A DNA stretch of 64,000 nucleotides. Origin: Dichetophora obliterata (Eukaryota; Arthropoda; Insecta; Diptera; Sciomyzidae). Location of the stretch: NCBI GenBank assembly GCA_963920525.1, contig OY986439.1:50409482-50473481 (forward strand). The letters run 5' to 3'. Under the pieces are notes generated by a model. It searched no databases, had not been told where the DNA came from, and saw nothing but the letters and a program-made list of their open reading frames with translations. Both the position numbers and the translations under genes were made by a program. Within the stretch, counting starts at the first letter, position 1; each line of letters starts with the position of its first letter. Of the stretch, positions 33,801 to 41,272 are shown piece by piece.

Positions 33801-36211
33801 ATGCTGATTCGTTCATACATTGACGAAAATCTCATATAAAAGTTCCAAATTCGTTTACAGTTTGAAAACTTTCTGTTTTTGATAAATGAAAACAAGACAG
33901 ATTTGTTAAAAAATTTTCGACAAATGTATCTCATGCAGTAAGTTTTTTTAAGAAATCATCATGACATTTTCGTGCACGATGTCTTGGAGTGCAGGGACAT
34001 AATTTAAAGTTTCATAATTAGTATATAGCTATAATTGTATAATTTCTTGTAATTGTTTTTAATATGTTGCTGGTCACTTTTGTGTTGATAAATTATATGT
34101 TCTTAAGAAAATAGAAATAAAAAGTGCTTTGGCGACACCCTGCACAGTCCTATTATAATGCCAATCATACCATTATATCAAAAATAAGTTTTTCCCACAA
34201 TAATTGTTTTGCTTTAATAATAGTTCTAATAAAAGTTATAATTTACTTTTGTATATAATTAGTTTCATTATTAAGTTTCATTATAAAATCCCAGCAAACC
34301 AAATGATATTGTGATAATACATAAAGAAATTACTGCTTTCGATAGAAAACGATCTAACGTTAACGATATCGAAATTGAAGAAATATAAATAAAAAGGCAA
34401 TATAAAATTTCGATATTACAACAATATCCAGAATTACAAAAATGTTGCTGTTTTTGCGCACGCAATCACCTCACTTGGGGTTCTTTGTCTGGAAATTCCC
34501 TTTCCATATGAATAGAATAAACCATCTCTCTTTTCCTTCTTTAAAATAGATTGCCAGATCAAAAATCGAACGATGGGTCCCGCGTTCGCTTTACAAAATA
34601 AGGCCATAAACATAAGTGGTATTCAATGAACGCAGTATTGGCGATGTAAACAGCGTATGTTCGATAAGTTTAAAGCAGCGTAATTTGCAATAACAAAATT
34701 GTAAGGGATTAAACTTACGCAGCTTACGGCACAAAAATTTAGTAAGGGTATTCCCTAAACGCCTCGGAAACTGCTTAAAACTCGTAAACTGCTTAATTTT
34801 AAACAAATTGGGAATTTCAGAAATATTTTGTATGGAAGTTTTTTACGATGTTTGAGCTACAATTCCAGTGTTTAAACCATGTAAGCAAGATTGCTTCAAC
34901 TTTTAGCTGTCAAAAAGTAAAAACTTTAGTTGTAGCTTTTTTTCTTTTGTTTCAGTTGTTTTAAATATTTTGCTAGTTCATTCTTTTTGTTTTGTTTCAG
35001 CATGATAAATGTTTAAGAAATGTTTAAGCTGTTTCTGTCATATGCATGGCAAATTCATCAGATGTCTAAAGGTGCGTTCCTTTAACATAGGCTCGGAATT
35101 TTACAAGTTTACGAAATGGGAAAATTTTATCGTTAAGGGAATACCATAAGTGTATACAGTACGAATAATGCGTATTATGCGAACGTGGTTTTATTGTGCT
35201 TTTGAAAAGCAGTGTTTCAATTAAATTTAACAATTTTAAAAATTACAAATGCACTTACCATTAATGGATCTAAAATTTCTGTAAAGTTTAAAATAATTTT
35301 GTGGGGCAATTTCTTTTTAATACAATTACGCATTTTACTCGGTTTTTATTCAGGGTGGTTTCGTGGAAGCGCTTAGCGTAAACTTATAGCTATACGCTTT
35401 CAGTATAAATACTTCGTTCAATGAATACCATTATTGTTTCGATATCGTTGCTATATTGAGGCTAAAAAATTTCAATATCTCAACGATCGCAACTTCAACG
35501 GCTTTTGAATAGAATAACGGGCAGAAGTTGGCCCGTATTTCATATCAATTATGTATTATGTATAGAAAATAAATTTTAAATTTTTTCAAATTAGATATCG
35601 TTTCGAGATGAAAATTATATCGCATTTAACTACCGTTATCCATAGTGGAATTCCCAAAAATTTAACGATAGTAATCGTTGTCATTATCGGTGATTCTGCG
35701 TGCCACGTTCATATAAAATGACATCTGTAGCTAACTAACTATATCGAAAATCGTCGTTAAAGTGTTTGAGAATTCCAATACTGGTTTGCTGGATTATACT
35801 CGTAACTTATTGTACCTAAACAACTTTATGTGCAAAACACTCTCCACGGAAAATTAAGAATTTTTGAGTAAAACAATAAGAATGGAAGTATTTTTTTTTT
35901 CAGAACATCTAAATGTTATCATAATCTCTTAATTTTTTTATAGCATATGTATAAATTGTCTCCAAAAATTAACAACTTACCGGATCAGTTCGACTTTCTT
36001 CCAGAAGCTTCAGTTTTGTATTACTATCTTCTGCCGACGAAGAAGACAAATGTGCGCCTGCGTTATGATGTGTGCGTCCATTATTATTGTTATTGTAGAA
36101 GAAGCGTTCAGGAATTTGTTCACCTGGTGCACAGATGCACATCTGTAGATTTGTAACACCGAACAGTAGTAGCAGTAGATTAAGAAGTGTTGTTCGGTTT
36201 GTGGTTTGCAT
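420..36211 (-). CDS. Pvf: Pvf-type PDGF/VEGF-related growth factor, seven exons (3' end outside window)
   Basis: Secreted ligand of the insect PDGF/VEGF-receptor homologue Pvr (family knowledge). Coding exons in transcript order are 35981-36211, 12642-12747, 1243-1269, 960-1153, 749-862, 602-685 and 420-524. Every junction has GT donor and AG acceptor and the phases match (0,1,1,0,0,0), giving 287 open codons. Residues 1-28 are a hydrophobic signal peptide followed by an Asn/Ser-rich pro-region. Residues 157-169 carry the VEGF signature P-x-C-x-R-V-x-R-C-x-G-C-C-N, with GCIP before it (131-134) and CKCDC after it (215-219). Two CxCxC units follow: CRCIC (237-241) and CKCKC (262-266), as in VEGF-C-like and Balbiani-ring repeats. 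The donor at 419 is used, so more C-terminal repeats lie beyond the window. Introns 1 and 2 are about 23.2 and 11.4 kb. I cannot separate Pvf2 from Pvf3 by sequence alone. Confidence 0.9.
960..1269 (-). CDS. Pvf: Pvf exons 3 (27-nt microexon, 1243-1269) and 4 (VEGF core, 960-1153)
   Basis: The microexon has acceptor TTTGCAG and donor GTAAGT and contributes KISNNVER. Exon 4 begins after ACAG at 1154 and carries the signature cysteines: GC(132)IP, PKC(159), RC(164), GCC(167,168) and SC(175). It leaves at donor GTGCGT after VIDFQ. These cysteines form the intra- and inter-chain disulphides of the cystine knot in the family. Confidence 0.88.
1642..3071 (+). CDS. Uncharacterised nuclear-type protein, possibly NTF2-like N-terminus, nested in Pvf intron 2
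   Basis: Three exons join in frame: 1642-1787, 1854-1943 and 2027-3071 (introns 66 and 83 bp, GT-AG), giving 426 residues and TGA at 3069. The N-terminus (MEIQNVLKQYLSLF... VVDWFGRSIRGHSKIQDYLR) has the pattern of an NTF2-like fold, where a helix is followed by a strand containing D-W-F-G and an R-G-x-x-x-I loop. The rest is low-complexity: acidic runs (DDDD at about 102 and 330), and a basic tail with several TP/SP sites such as TPEK, TPPATPKR and TPSPKR, which look like CDK phosphorylation sites. A nuclear role is inference. The exon is open upstream to an acceptor at 1627, so the true start may lie further 5'. A poly(A) signal AATAAA is at 3362. It runs opposite to Pvf. I do not recognise the family name. 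Confidence 0.75.
3072..5763. other. Pvf intron 2, AT-rich, no recognised gene
   Basis: 3' UTR of the nested gene to about 3385, then very AT-rich sequence. Two open frames of 85-94 codons (4557-4814 +, 5078-5362 -) lack recognisable domains, start context or splice partners. Confidence 0.4.
5764..6300 (+). repeat. GC-richer inserted repeat, possibly tRNA-derived SINE
   Basis: Base composition changes sharply at about 5764. The start (TGGTGTAGCGGTTTAGG, 5771-5787) resembles a tRNA A box, and CCTTGAATCCC (5832-5842) is a weak B box. The rest to about 6150 is GC-richer than anything nearby and has no convincing protein frame. Confidence 0.35.
6301..7204. other. Pvf intron 2, nothing recognised
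   Basis: AT-rich sequence with no long frame, TIR pair or RNA gene that I can see. Confidence 0.4.
7205..8116 (+). mobile_element. Internally deleted mariner-superfamily element with long DDE spacing
   Basis: Terminal inverted repeats GGTGTTTTTTATAGAGTGAT at 7214-7233 and its complement ending at 8110, within TA-rich ends compatible with a TA target duplication. The single frame 7306-8007 (233 codons) starts like the N-terminus (MDRLTSEQRVQIVEIF) but jumps straight to the catalytic core, so the DNA-binding region is deleted. Catalytic Asp residues are in FSDEAHFW, FQQDGATCH and TPLDYFLWG. By count, 42 residues lie between the second and third Asp, nearer to the DD41D group than to classical DD34D mariners. 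The frame has no stop, but the protein cannot be fully active without its helix-turn-helix. Confidence 0.8.
8220..9240 (+). pseudogene. Degenerate Tc1-like transposase relic
   Basis: The N-terminal paired-like HTH region is readable from 8220 (TTIKKVIDKFAKHHTVENLP, then a stop, then RRPKRLTDTEIR and VSAGTIRRSLHKNGLHY). The core resumes at about 8777 with VWGCISASGASNLVFIE and near 9060 with SPDLKPIEHLWEHL. Several stops and frameshifts separate these blocks, and a MITE (8542-8669) is inserted between them. It is an old, dead copy. Confidence 0.7.
8542..8669. mobile_element. 128-bp MITE inside the Tc1 relic
   Basis: Ends ATGCTATGTTCACACTGAGC and, on the other strand, ATGCTAAATTCACACTCAGA. It interrupts the Tc1 coding remnant. 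Confidence 0.55.
9241..9773. other. Pvf intron 2, nothing recognised
   Basis: AT-rich spacer with no supported feature. Confidence 0.35.
9774..10222. mobile_element. TACGAAT-rich TIR element, copy 1, with tRNA-like core
   Basis: Begins GCACTCAAAAAATGTTGTGT and shares about 120 bp with 16572 onward. It is full of TTACGAAT/ATTCGTA motifs. On the minus strand 9991-10054 contains an A-box-like TAGCCTACTGAAAGAG and the B box GTTCAAAAC. The right end is degenerate (AAATTGAG near 10218). Confidence 0.6.
10223..11586. other. Pvf intron 2, nothing recognised
   Basis: AT-rich, with a TTTA-type simple repeat at 11151-11200. No domain in any frame. Confidence 0.4.
11587..11974. repeat. Two-copy tandem duplication, 194-bp period
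   Basis: Positions 11587-11780 and 11781-11974 are nearly identical, both starting TATATTGCAACATGTTGCCC. Differences are a few bases and one poly-A length change, so the duplication is recent. Confidence 0.85.
11975..12641. other. Pvf intron 2 up to exon 2, nothing recognised
   Basis: AT-rich sequence ending at the exon 2 donor. Confidence 0.4.
12642..12747 (-). CDS. Pvf: Pvf exon 2: acidic helical segment before the VEGF domain
   Basis: Bounded by a pyrimidine-rich acceptor (TTTACTTTCAG) and donor G|GTAAAA. It encodes 35 residues beginning IPLEFYEEMNN plus one base, entering in phase 0 and leaving in phase 1. The final G joins AG of the 27-nt exon at 1269 to make Glu. It is isolated by long introns on both sides and would be missed by an ORF-length search. 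Confidence 0.82.
12748..14689. other. Pvf intron 1, start; nothing recognised
   Basis: AT-rich. A short palindrome lies around 13844-13862. The motif TTACTTGATCTAAATAGCTC at 14440-14459 recurs at 52240 and, in related form, in a hairpin at 55910-56010, so it is part of a dispersed repeat family. Confidence 0.4.
14690..15911. mobile_element. Foldback-type element with long inverted arms
   Basis: The left arm (14690-14750 plus 15194-15470) is an inverted copy of the right arm (about 15580-15911). Shared blocks include ACACAGTACGACA, TACACATGAGAAAT, CACGTCAGAATTTTGAG and CTTCGAAGG. The centre (15475-15580) is itself an inverted repeat ending in GAAATTCATTAAAAATA. A MITE interrupts the left arm only. 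Confidence 0.7.
14751..15193. mobile_element. 443-bp MITE, TIR GGGCTATTCCC, duplication TAATA
   Basis: 28-bp TIRs beginning GGGCTATTCCC and ending ACGGGCAAATAGC differ at two bases. The 5-bp sequence TAATA flanks it at 14746-14750 and 15194-15198. The empty site is readable from the other arm of the foldback element. Confidence 0.8.
15912..16571. other. Pvf intron 1; diverged repeat at 16330-16560
   Basis: Positions 16330-16560 resemble the right half of the element at 19511-20282 (repeated GTGAGAAAA, ACAGAAACAC, GAACTACTGG motifs). Otherwise no feature. Confidence 0.35.
17239..17640. mobile_element. 402-bp MITE, TIR AGGGTTCTCATCTAAGCATG
   Basis: Perfect 24-bp TIRs beginning AGGGTTCTCATCTAAGCATG. 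TATTA occurs on both flanks as a 5-bp duplication, the same length as for the MITE at 14751. Confidence 0.8.
17759..18190. mobile_element. TACGAAT-family element, copy 3, nested in copy 2
   Basis: Ends CACCCAAAAAA and TTTTTTTGGGTG. The interior is rich in TTTGTA/TACAAA and CGTAG motifs related to the surrounding copy. Confidence 0.6.
18426..18657. repeat. Near-perfect 87-bp inverted repeat (hairpin)
   Basis: Arms 18426-18512 and 18571-18657 are complementary throughout, beginning TGGGTCATGTGAATAAAAAA. The 58-bp loop is built of ATATCTATATAGCTTT repeats. No target duplication is obvious. Confidence 0.85.
18658..19510. other. Pvf intron 1, nothing firm
   Basis: AT-rich. GGGCCCTATTCTC at 18963 also occurs at 61805, so the end of a dispersed element may be present. 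Confidence 0.35.
19511..20282. mobile_element. 772-bp TIR element, ends GTAGCTCGTT
   Basis: Left end GTAGCTCGTTTCTATAAC and right end, on the other strand, GTAGCTCGTTCCTGTAAC. The interior has repeated AAATCGGTAA-type motifs and no transposase frame. Confidence 0.6.
20313..20663. mobile_element. 351-bp MITE, TIR CCACGTTTATCCGGC, TA duplication
   Basis: Ends CCACGTTTATCCGGC and GCCGGATAAACGTGG with TA on both sides. Short length and TA fit a Tc1/mariner-type MITE. Confidence 0.75.
20954..21321. mobile_element. MITE with 32-bp TIRs
   Basis: Inverted ends share ATATCGCTCGTTTTCTTCAA and then ACGTTACAACT with one mismatch (20955-20986 and 21290-21321). No coding capacity. Confidence 0.7.
21322..22396. 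other. Pvf intron 1, nothing recognised
   Basis: AT-rich sequence before the piggyBac target site. Confidence 0.4.
22415..24884. repeat. Three 20-bp near-palindromes at the piggyBac ends
   Basis: ATGTTGGTTATTGGCAACAT (22415-22434), ATGTTGCTTATAGGTAACAT (22766-22785) and ATGTTGCTTATAAGCAACAT (24865-24884). They lie near both ends of the element and outside the coding region, as expected for transposase-binding subterminal sites; binding is inference. Confidence 0.6.
22830..24788 (+). pseudogene. piggyBac transposase with one in-frame stop
   Basis: DDE-type transposase of the piggyBac family. Exon 1 is 22830-23000 (ATG start, with a run of about 17 Glu); a 66-bp GT-AG intron ends at 23066; exon 2 runs 23067-24788. 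The joined frame has 630 codons and a single TAA at 23166-23168 (codon 91); everything after it stays open in the same frame. Catalytic Asp candidates are at about residues 263 (SIDEQMIKYKG), 342 (FFDNWF) and 455 (GGVDLVD), close to D268/D346/D447 of the founding piggyBac. A C-terminal Cys-rich zinc-ribbon (CRLC, CSKCKVYLCC) is complete. The stop may be real decay, or the first exon may splice differently; ATG starts after the stop would lose part of the N-terminus. Confidence 0.88.
25279..26122 (+). repeat. Helitron/DINE-like tandem array, about 142-bp unit
   Basis: Units start GGCGTGGCACCTCCCATACA at 25279, 25421, 25563 and 25697 (periods 142, 142, 134). After an inserted MITE the last unit continues at 26049 (CAGTTTCACTGATAACATTT) and ends GGGTTTAAGCTAG|T at 26122, the CTAG-T 3' end expected of a Helitron. 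Related units occur at 50619-50850 and a related 3' end (GTTTCAGCTAA) at 47742-47752. Similar central tandem repeats are known in DINE-1-type elements. Confidence 0.65.
25798..26046. mobile_element. 249-bp MITE inside the array, TA duplication
   Basis: Ends TCGTCGGCCTAATTCTAATA and, on the other strand, TCGTCGCCCTAATTCTAATA with TA on both sides. The tandem unit resumes immediately after it, which proves insertion. Confidence 0.8.
26123..28763. other. Pvf intron 1, nothing recognised
   Basis: AT-rich. A 91-codon frame at 27840-28115 (+) and a 137-codon frame at 28345-28758 (-) have no recognisable domain, and the latter is a low-complexity AT translation. Confidence 0.4.
28764..29975 (-). 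pseudogene. 5'-truncated jockey-type non-LTR reverse transcriptase
   Basis: Minus-strand frame from 29972 gives RT motifs in order: SDISKAFDKLSH, VPQGSILGPLLFVIFIND, LYADDLKVF (catalytic YADD), LNLLKC and LGVIFD. One TAA (near 29292, within YA-stop-FIWSPFY) separates it from the C-terminal part (29267-28854, RLEQVQKRFLKFAL). The 3' end has an (AAAT)n tail at 28768-28792. The endonuclease domain and N-terminus are absent, the usual 5' truncation of LINEs. Confidence 0.85.
30150..30495. mobile_element. 346-bp MITE, TIR CACAGTAAAAAAT, TA duplication
   Basis: Ends CACAGTAAAAAAT and ATTTTTTACTGTG with TA at 30148-30149 and 30496-30497. AT-rich, non-coding. Confidence 0.75.
30498..32200. other. 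Pvf intron 1, nothing firm
   Basis: AT-rich. ACGTAACGCC motifs at 30757-30785 and near 30960 and 31110 suggest a decayed repeat. No gene signal. Confidence 0.35.
32205..32690. repeat. Inverted cluster of about 130-bp units
   Basis: The unit contains TTCCATAAAATTATATGGGA, GTAGAGAAGGATCTTGCTGT and GCCAAATTTAGTCTTACTGC. Copies on the left (32213-32450) and right (32475-32690) are in opposite orientation, and the right side has two direct copies. The whole can fold into one large hairpin. Confidence 0.75.
33013..33694. mobile_element. 682-bp TIR element, ends CCCAGCAAAA, TA duplication
   Basis: Ends CCCAGCAAAA and TTTTGCTGGG with TA on both sides. The interior is an imperfect palindrome rich in TTCTGGAAG and TTCCATTC motifs, which produces spurious open frames on both strands (33422-33794). 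Confidence 0.65.
34293..35792. mobile_element. Probable TIR element, ends CCAGCAAACCA, hosting an inserted element
   Basis: CCAGCAAACCA near 34293 and TGGTTTGCTGG at 35781-35791 are inverted. The element at 34617-35430 sits inside. Confidence is limited by the short TIR. Confidence 0.4.
34617..35430. mobile_element. 814-bp TIR element, ends TGGTATTCAATGAACG
   Basis: Ends TGGTATTCAATGAACG and CGTTCAATGAATACCA, with internal inverted AAGGGTATTCCC / GGGAATACC blocks at 34743 and 35137. No transposase frame. Confidence 0.6.
35981..36211 (-). CDS. Pvf: Pvf exon 1: signal peptide and pro-region
   Basis: Starts at the ATG at 36211 and ends with donor GTAAGT (35980-35975), phase 0. It encodes 77 residues. 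Residues 9-20 are Leu-rich, typical of a secretion signal, with likely cleavage near MCICAPG. A run of five Asn (40-44) and a Ser run follow. The next in-frame piece lies 23 kb away. The 5' UTR and promoter are presumably just above 36212 but show no recognisable core motif. Confidence 0.8.
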
Positions 36212-37357
36212 TTTATCACAGATTTGTTTGTTTGTTTTAAATTGACTTATGTTTTTTTTTTAAATCAGGGATTTCCCTGTTATTTGTTATTGTATGAAGA
36301 AGACTCACTCTTAATTCTCTCAGACAGTTATCTGAAAAGCAAAATATTTATTTATAAGAGCTGCATTAACTAGATACTATACAAATATGTTTGTATAATT
36401 TTTTATAACACTTGATTTTTTGATATATTTATTGCATTATTTATGGAAACATGGCATAGTGTTGGGGTTAATTCTTATATTTTTTGGCTGTTATCTAGGC
36501 TGCTTTTCTACTATTTATTCAAATCGTGCTACAGGTTGTTTACAGGTCTTGACATGTGTGTCATGTTTGGTGTTAATATTTGATTTAACGTGCTAGTTTA
36601 AGAGTTTTTTTTTATGAGTGTTGATGTAAAATTCAAAACTCTTTTCCAATATTCACTCGCATTGTTATCTTGTATTTAACGTGCTAGTTTGAGATTTCTT
36701 TTTATGAGTGTTGATGTAAAATTCAAAATTATTTTTCAAAATACACTCTTGTATTTATATCACTTCCTAAATTTTTTTTATAAATTTTTCAGTTATAACA
36801 AAAAAAAATTTGGTTTCCTTTGGAGAGTAATGAAAATACCACGTAGCGCCAAGAAACATTAAAGTCACCAGGTATGTCATAGGCTTTATAACTAAAATTA
36901 TTTTGAAATAAGTTGAACACAAATTTCGAAATACACTTGACATTGATACAAACTTAGTTCTTATCATTATGTTGGCATAACAACAACAACTACTACATTA
37001 TAATTACGCTCAGGTGCGATCGTAGTTGTTTCATTGCATGCACTATACAAAAAGATAAAAATATTTATAAAAATTGAAGGTACACACAATCGAGCACATG
37101 CGCACGTACAATATTTTAAAAGAATTTATAATTTCATCGATGACCTTGTTGGGGGCTTTAACACTGCAATACTTCATAGAAATCATTCAAAAACAATATA
37201 AAAAATAACTCAAGTTTAATTTTAAAAAGTTAGCTCGAATGAGCTTTAGTAAACAGTGATATTAATGAAGCATTTCATTGATAGTCCAATCAAAATAACA
37301 ACAGTTATTGATAATGAAAGATATTTATATGATTTTTTTTTAAGGAAAGAAGTTATT
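36212..37357. other. Pvf upstream region with a 91-bp tandem duplication
   Basis: 36212 to about 36330 is the likely Pvf 5' UTR. Positions 36584-36765 are a two-copy duplication with 91-bp period (TTTAACGTGCTAGTTT at 36584 and 36675). No other feature. Confidence 0.5.
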
Positions 37358-37817
37358 AGGTCTGTTTCGGTACTCGATTCAAGTAGCTTGAAGTTGCTTA
37401 AAAGCGTTATTTTACAAATTTGTTTAAGCTTGAGAGAGAAGAATAATATGCAAAATGTCACTCTCTATTCTTTTACAATTACTTGAAGTCAGGGGCGTAA
37501 ATAGCGGGGGGGGGGAAAAAATTAGACTACCCTCCTTACTATTTTAGAGTCGGCCTAATTGTTATTTTTTACTAAAATTTTTTAAAATATTCGTTTTTAT
37601 AAACAATAATTATGAACGCATCAAAGCCAGTCGTACCTTTTAATGCCCTTTTCATAACAAAAACCAACTTTAGTCGGCTATTTCATTTTAATTCATACCC
37701 AAAACTATCTTCAGTCGGCCAATTCACTTTTAGTCGTACCTTAAACAAACTTCACTCGGCTAACTCACTTCCAGTCGTACCTTAAAAGAACTTCAGTCGG
37801 CCTACTCATCATTTTAA

Positions 37818-38250
37818 AGGCCCAACCAAAATAGACGTTTTGCTCCATAACGAGTAAAAACTTAAGTGTTCGGTTAAATGCATATTAATGTTGTTACCCA
37901 GAATGAGCAAACGTAACTGAACGAAACTAAACGAAACAGTTTGACAAGACGTATTATTCCGTAAGAACCGAACTGCTAGCGTAGCAACTCGTCAACAACA
38001 GCTGTGCAGAGTGCGTTTTTATTTTATTTTTATCAATTTATTTTAATTTCGCCATTATTTCACTCATTTTTCACAAATCTTTATTAAAAATTACAAAATG
38101 CACAATACAAAACTCGATTGCCTACTGATCAGCTGTTTCAGACGAGTTGAGCAAATCGTTTCATTTTGGGTTAAATCCGTAAACATCCGTAACGAGTGCA
38201 GACGTTCGTCAAAGTGCTATCGTCTCGTTTGGTCTATTTTGGTTGGGCCT
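37818..38250. mobile_element. 433-bp MITE, TIR AGGCCCAACCAAAATAGAC, TAA duplication
   Basis: Perfect 19-bp TIRs and TAA on both flanks (37815-37817, 38251-38253), as in PIF/Harbinger-type MITEs. It sits inside the hAT. Confidence 0.8.
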
Positions 38251-38284
38251 TAAGTCGTATCAGCGTTGAATTGATGTAAGTCCC

Positions 38285-38704
38285 ATGTTACGGTGACGGT
38301 CATGGGCTCATCATGGTCATGCATTGTTGTTGTTTCAATGTAAATTAAAAATTTGAGAGCAAGAGCAAGAGAGTAAATTTTCACCACCACGGTCACCAAA
38401 TGATTCGACAAAAATATGAAATCATGGGATCAAACCAGTGTTGCGTTGTGGAATTATTCACAACATTTGTGTTTAGGCACGAAAATAGTACATTTTTAGA
38501 ACAAAATGTATGAAAGCAATAATGAAACCTGCTTAATAGCAACACTTATCGGTTGAAAAAATACTAAAAGTAGCAAATAGTGTACTGGTGCTTAGGCATC
38601 ATATGACCACCAGCATAACATACTTTCGTCACACAGCTCATCAAACGAAAAAAAGAGATTAAAAAGTGTCATGACCAGGGATCATATGACGACCACCGTA
38701 ACAT
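38285..38704. mobile_element. 420-bp TIR element, ends ATGTTACGGTG
   Basis: Left ATGTTACGGTGACGGTCAT and, on the other strand at 38704, ATGTTACGGTGGTCGTCAT. Nested in the hAT; no target duplication recognised. Confidence 0.6.
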
Positions 38705-39599
38705 TACCCTAAACGAATCGAATATACGAAAGTAGTATAAATTTTGTTAAAAAAGTAAGAGTTGTTAAAAAATAGTAATGCATAGTAATGTAAAAAAGAG
38801 AGCAGCGGACCAAGTGGAAAAAATGGATCATTTTTAGTCCAATTGTGCAACCGTGTCCTTGACCAAAAATAAAAACCGAAAATTATATTTTTGTTTGACC
38901 AAAAAAATATTAATTATTTTTATTTAAGATTTAAAAGATAAAATCAGATTACTATTTTTATATCTGAGCAAAAACTTGATAATCATAAAATGATTAATGC
39001 TTAAGTTTTTAGATATAGCTTAATGATAACAGTCCCTGATACAAATACCTTGTCAAAAAGTTGAAAAAATAAGTGGAATAAAACAAGCCCAAACGAACAA
39101 AGGTTAACTCAGTCGCCATACATATTCCCCTTTTTAAAACCTAATTAATACATTTTGGTAGAACTTTCTGAGATTGAAATTTTTATCCAGAAATACCCAA
39201 CATTTGTAATAAAAAATTTAATGATCAAAATTGGCCAACATATTTAAAGAAATTTTCTTAACTCAAGAACTCTGATGTAAAATCTTTAATTTCATTGACT
39301 TAATATTTTATTTTAAATATAATTATAATAAATAAATAAAGAATTTAAAGGATTCAGTCAAACTATTAAAAAAAGGTTCGTTTTAACTTTGAAACTCGAG
39401 ATGATGGCAAGAAAAACACCATTTTTAAATCTGCATTCAAAATTCATTTACTATAAAAGCATCATTTTATGTCATTGTTGATGTTCTAAACGAAATTTCC
39501 CAAAGCTCTAAGAAAATTGAATTCTCAATTCGCCATCGCCGTCGTCTTGCGCCGAAACGTTTGGATGATAACAATGCCAACGGTTTATTTTTTGATGAA

Positions 39600-39715
39600 C
39601 AGGGGCCGAATTACAGCATCCGTGATCGAGCAAAATTACGAAAGGCACGACGAGACAAATGCCTATTAATCTTGTACAATTTTGCTCGATCACAGGTGTT
39701 GTAATTCGGCCCCTG
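39600..39715. mobile_element. Hairpin MITE, ends CAGGGGCCGAATTACAGC
   Basis: 116 bp that fold back almost completely. Same family as the array at 48270-48680 and the diverged copy at 41273-41440. Confidence 0.75.
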
Positions 39716-39719
39716 TTTT

Positions 39720-40246
39720 TATAGAAGAGAATTTAAACTTGTATTGGATAAGATAACCTCACTGATGAGAGATAAATTAAGCAGTTGCTTAGAAACAATA
39801 AAGCCTCTGTATGAACTCTTTAATCCAATTTTATCTTCTCCTAAATTGACCCAAAAGCGAATTCTCGAATCAATAAAATTGTTACCAAAAAATTGTTTGT
39901 TGTATTCACTTCAATTGAAAGCGGAATTTGAAGTATTCTATGATCTATGCGAAGGCGTAGAAACTTTATCGGGTTCAGCTAATGTTTCAGAATGCAATAA
40001 AAAATTTCTTCCTGCAGTTACCAAAATGTGGCATTTGCTGTGCACAGTGCTCGTTACTGTTTCAGGAAATGAGAGAACGTTCATCTAATTAAAATAAGTT
40101 AAAAATTATTTAAGAGCCACGCAAAGTGACTCACGTCTTAATGACTTATTAATACTTTCATCGGAAAAGGACATAGTTGATCTCAGTAACTTAGATAATA
40201 TTGCGCAGCAATGGGCTACCTTTAAAAAAAGAAGAATTAATATTTA
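39720..40246 (+). pseudogene. hAT transposase C-terminal fragment
   Basis: The frame 39744-40088 (reading through LLCTVLVTVSGNERTF) continues after two stops as VKNYLRATQSDSRLNDLLIL and QQWATFKKRRINI to 40246. This is the conserved hAT dimerisation region (normally SGERSFSKLKLIKNYLR-type). Only the C-terminal quarter is recognised, and the 5' part is lost or too diverged. The hairpin element at 39600 ends 5 bp before it and probably interrupted the gene. Confidence 0.75.
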
Positions 40247-41272
40247 AATGTTATACTTAAAAATTAAGTTTGTGTTTTTTATTTAAAACACTATTTTTTT
40301 AATTTATTTAAAATATTAAAAGAACAAATGTTAAAGAAATTGAAAGCCCTGTTTATTTTTTAACACATATAAACTATGAATTTTTAAAACAAAAACGAAA
40401 ATAAATTTTTAAATGATTCGATAATGTTGAAATACTTTTATTTTATTTTCTTTGTCAGAGGGAACGAAAAGAAAACTGCCTTTAAGGGATCTTCTTCACT
40501 TGAAAAAGATCGAAAGATTGAAAAGTGTTACTATATGTGGGTTAAAAATTTCAGGATTTCTTTAAACGGTACCAAAGATTAACGAAAAAGTCCGTTTGAG
40601 CAGAAACTGTTTTGCTATATATTTATTATTGTAAAATCTCTAAGATTATTACCTACAATCATCTATTAAAACCTAAAAATCGAATTTTTAAAGTGTTATA
40701 AATGTAAAAAAAAGAATAATTTTTCAATTTTGGTTTTGAAAATGGCGCCAAAAACAGGTATTAGGTTTAGCTGGCTGATTATACTTAGTCTTATAGTTTC
40801 AAGTATTATCGTTTAGATTAACTAAAAAAATTTTCAGTTACCTGTTGTAAAAGCTGAGAAATCGTTGCCACCTTTTTGGATTCGAAAAATGATGTCCAAA
40901 TTGCGAAAAGCTTAAGAGAGCAGATAAAAGGTAAAAAAAAAAATTCAAAACATACTTAATCATATGTATTTTAATGTACACAAGTTTTTTTCTCATCATT
41001 AAAAAAGTTTTTCGTAAAAATAATTACAAAGTATTTTTCTTAGCCGTTCAAATGAAAAAAACCCCTTAAGATTTATTTACATTAATCGAACTTTAGATAA
41101 TTCAACTATGTTGTATTTAAAAAAAAATCGGGACTTAAGGGTATCCAGTCGGCCAAAATACATTGATATCCCCCAATCAAAATGGCCTCGGTAAGCCCCT
41201 GCTTGAAGTTAAAGTTAGCACGGAAACAGACCTATTTTCGTTATGAGTCAGTGCTTAAATTAAAAAAGTTAT

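Larger units (their letters stand above)
37490..41201 (+). mobile_element. hAT transposon, 3.7 kb, duplication CTTGAAGT
   Basis: Ends CAGGGGC (37490) and GCCCCTG (41201). The exact 8-bp duplication CTTGAAGT is at 37482-37489 and 41202-41209, diagnostic of hAT. A transposase relic lies at 39.7-40.25 kb. Nested inside are a TAA-flanked MITE (37818-38250), a TIR element (38285-38704) and a hairpin element (39600-39715). Confidence 0.88.
37358..41233. mobile_element. MITE split by a hAT insertion, TIR AGGTCTGTTTC
   Basis: Left end AGGTCTGTTTCGGTACTCGA (37358) and right end GGAAACAGACCT (41233) are inverted. The pieces total about 163 bp (37358-37489 and 41202-41233). The same terminus is found at 150-171. 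Confidence 0.65.
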
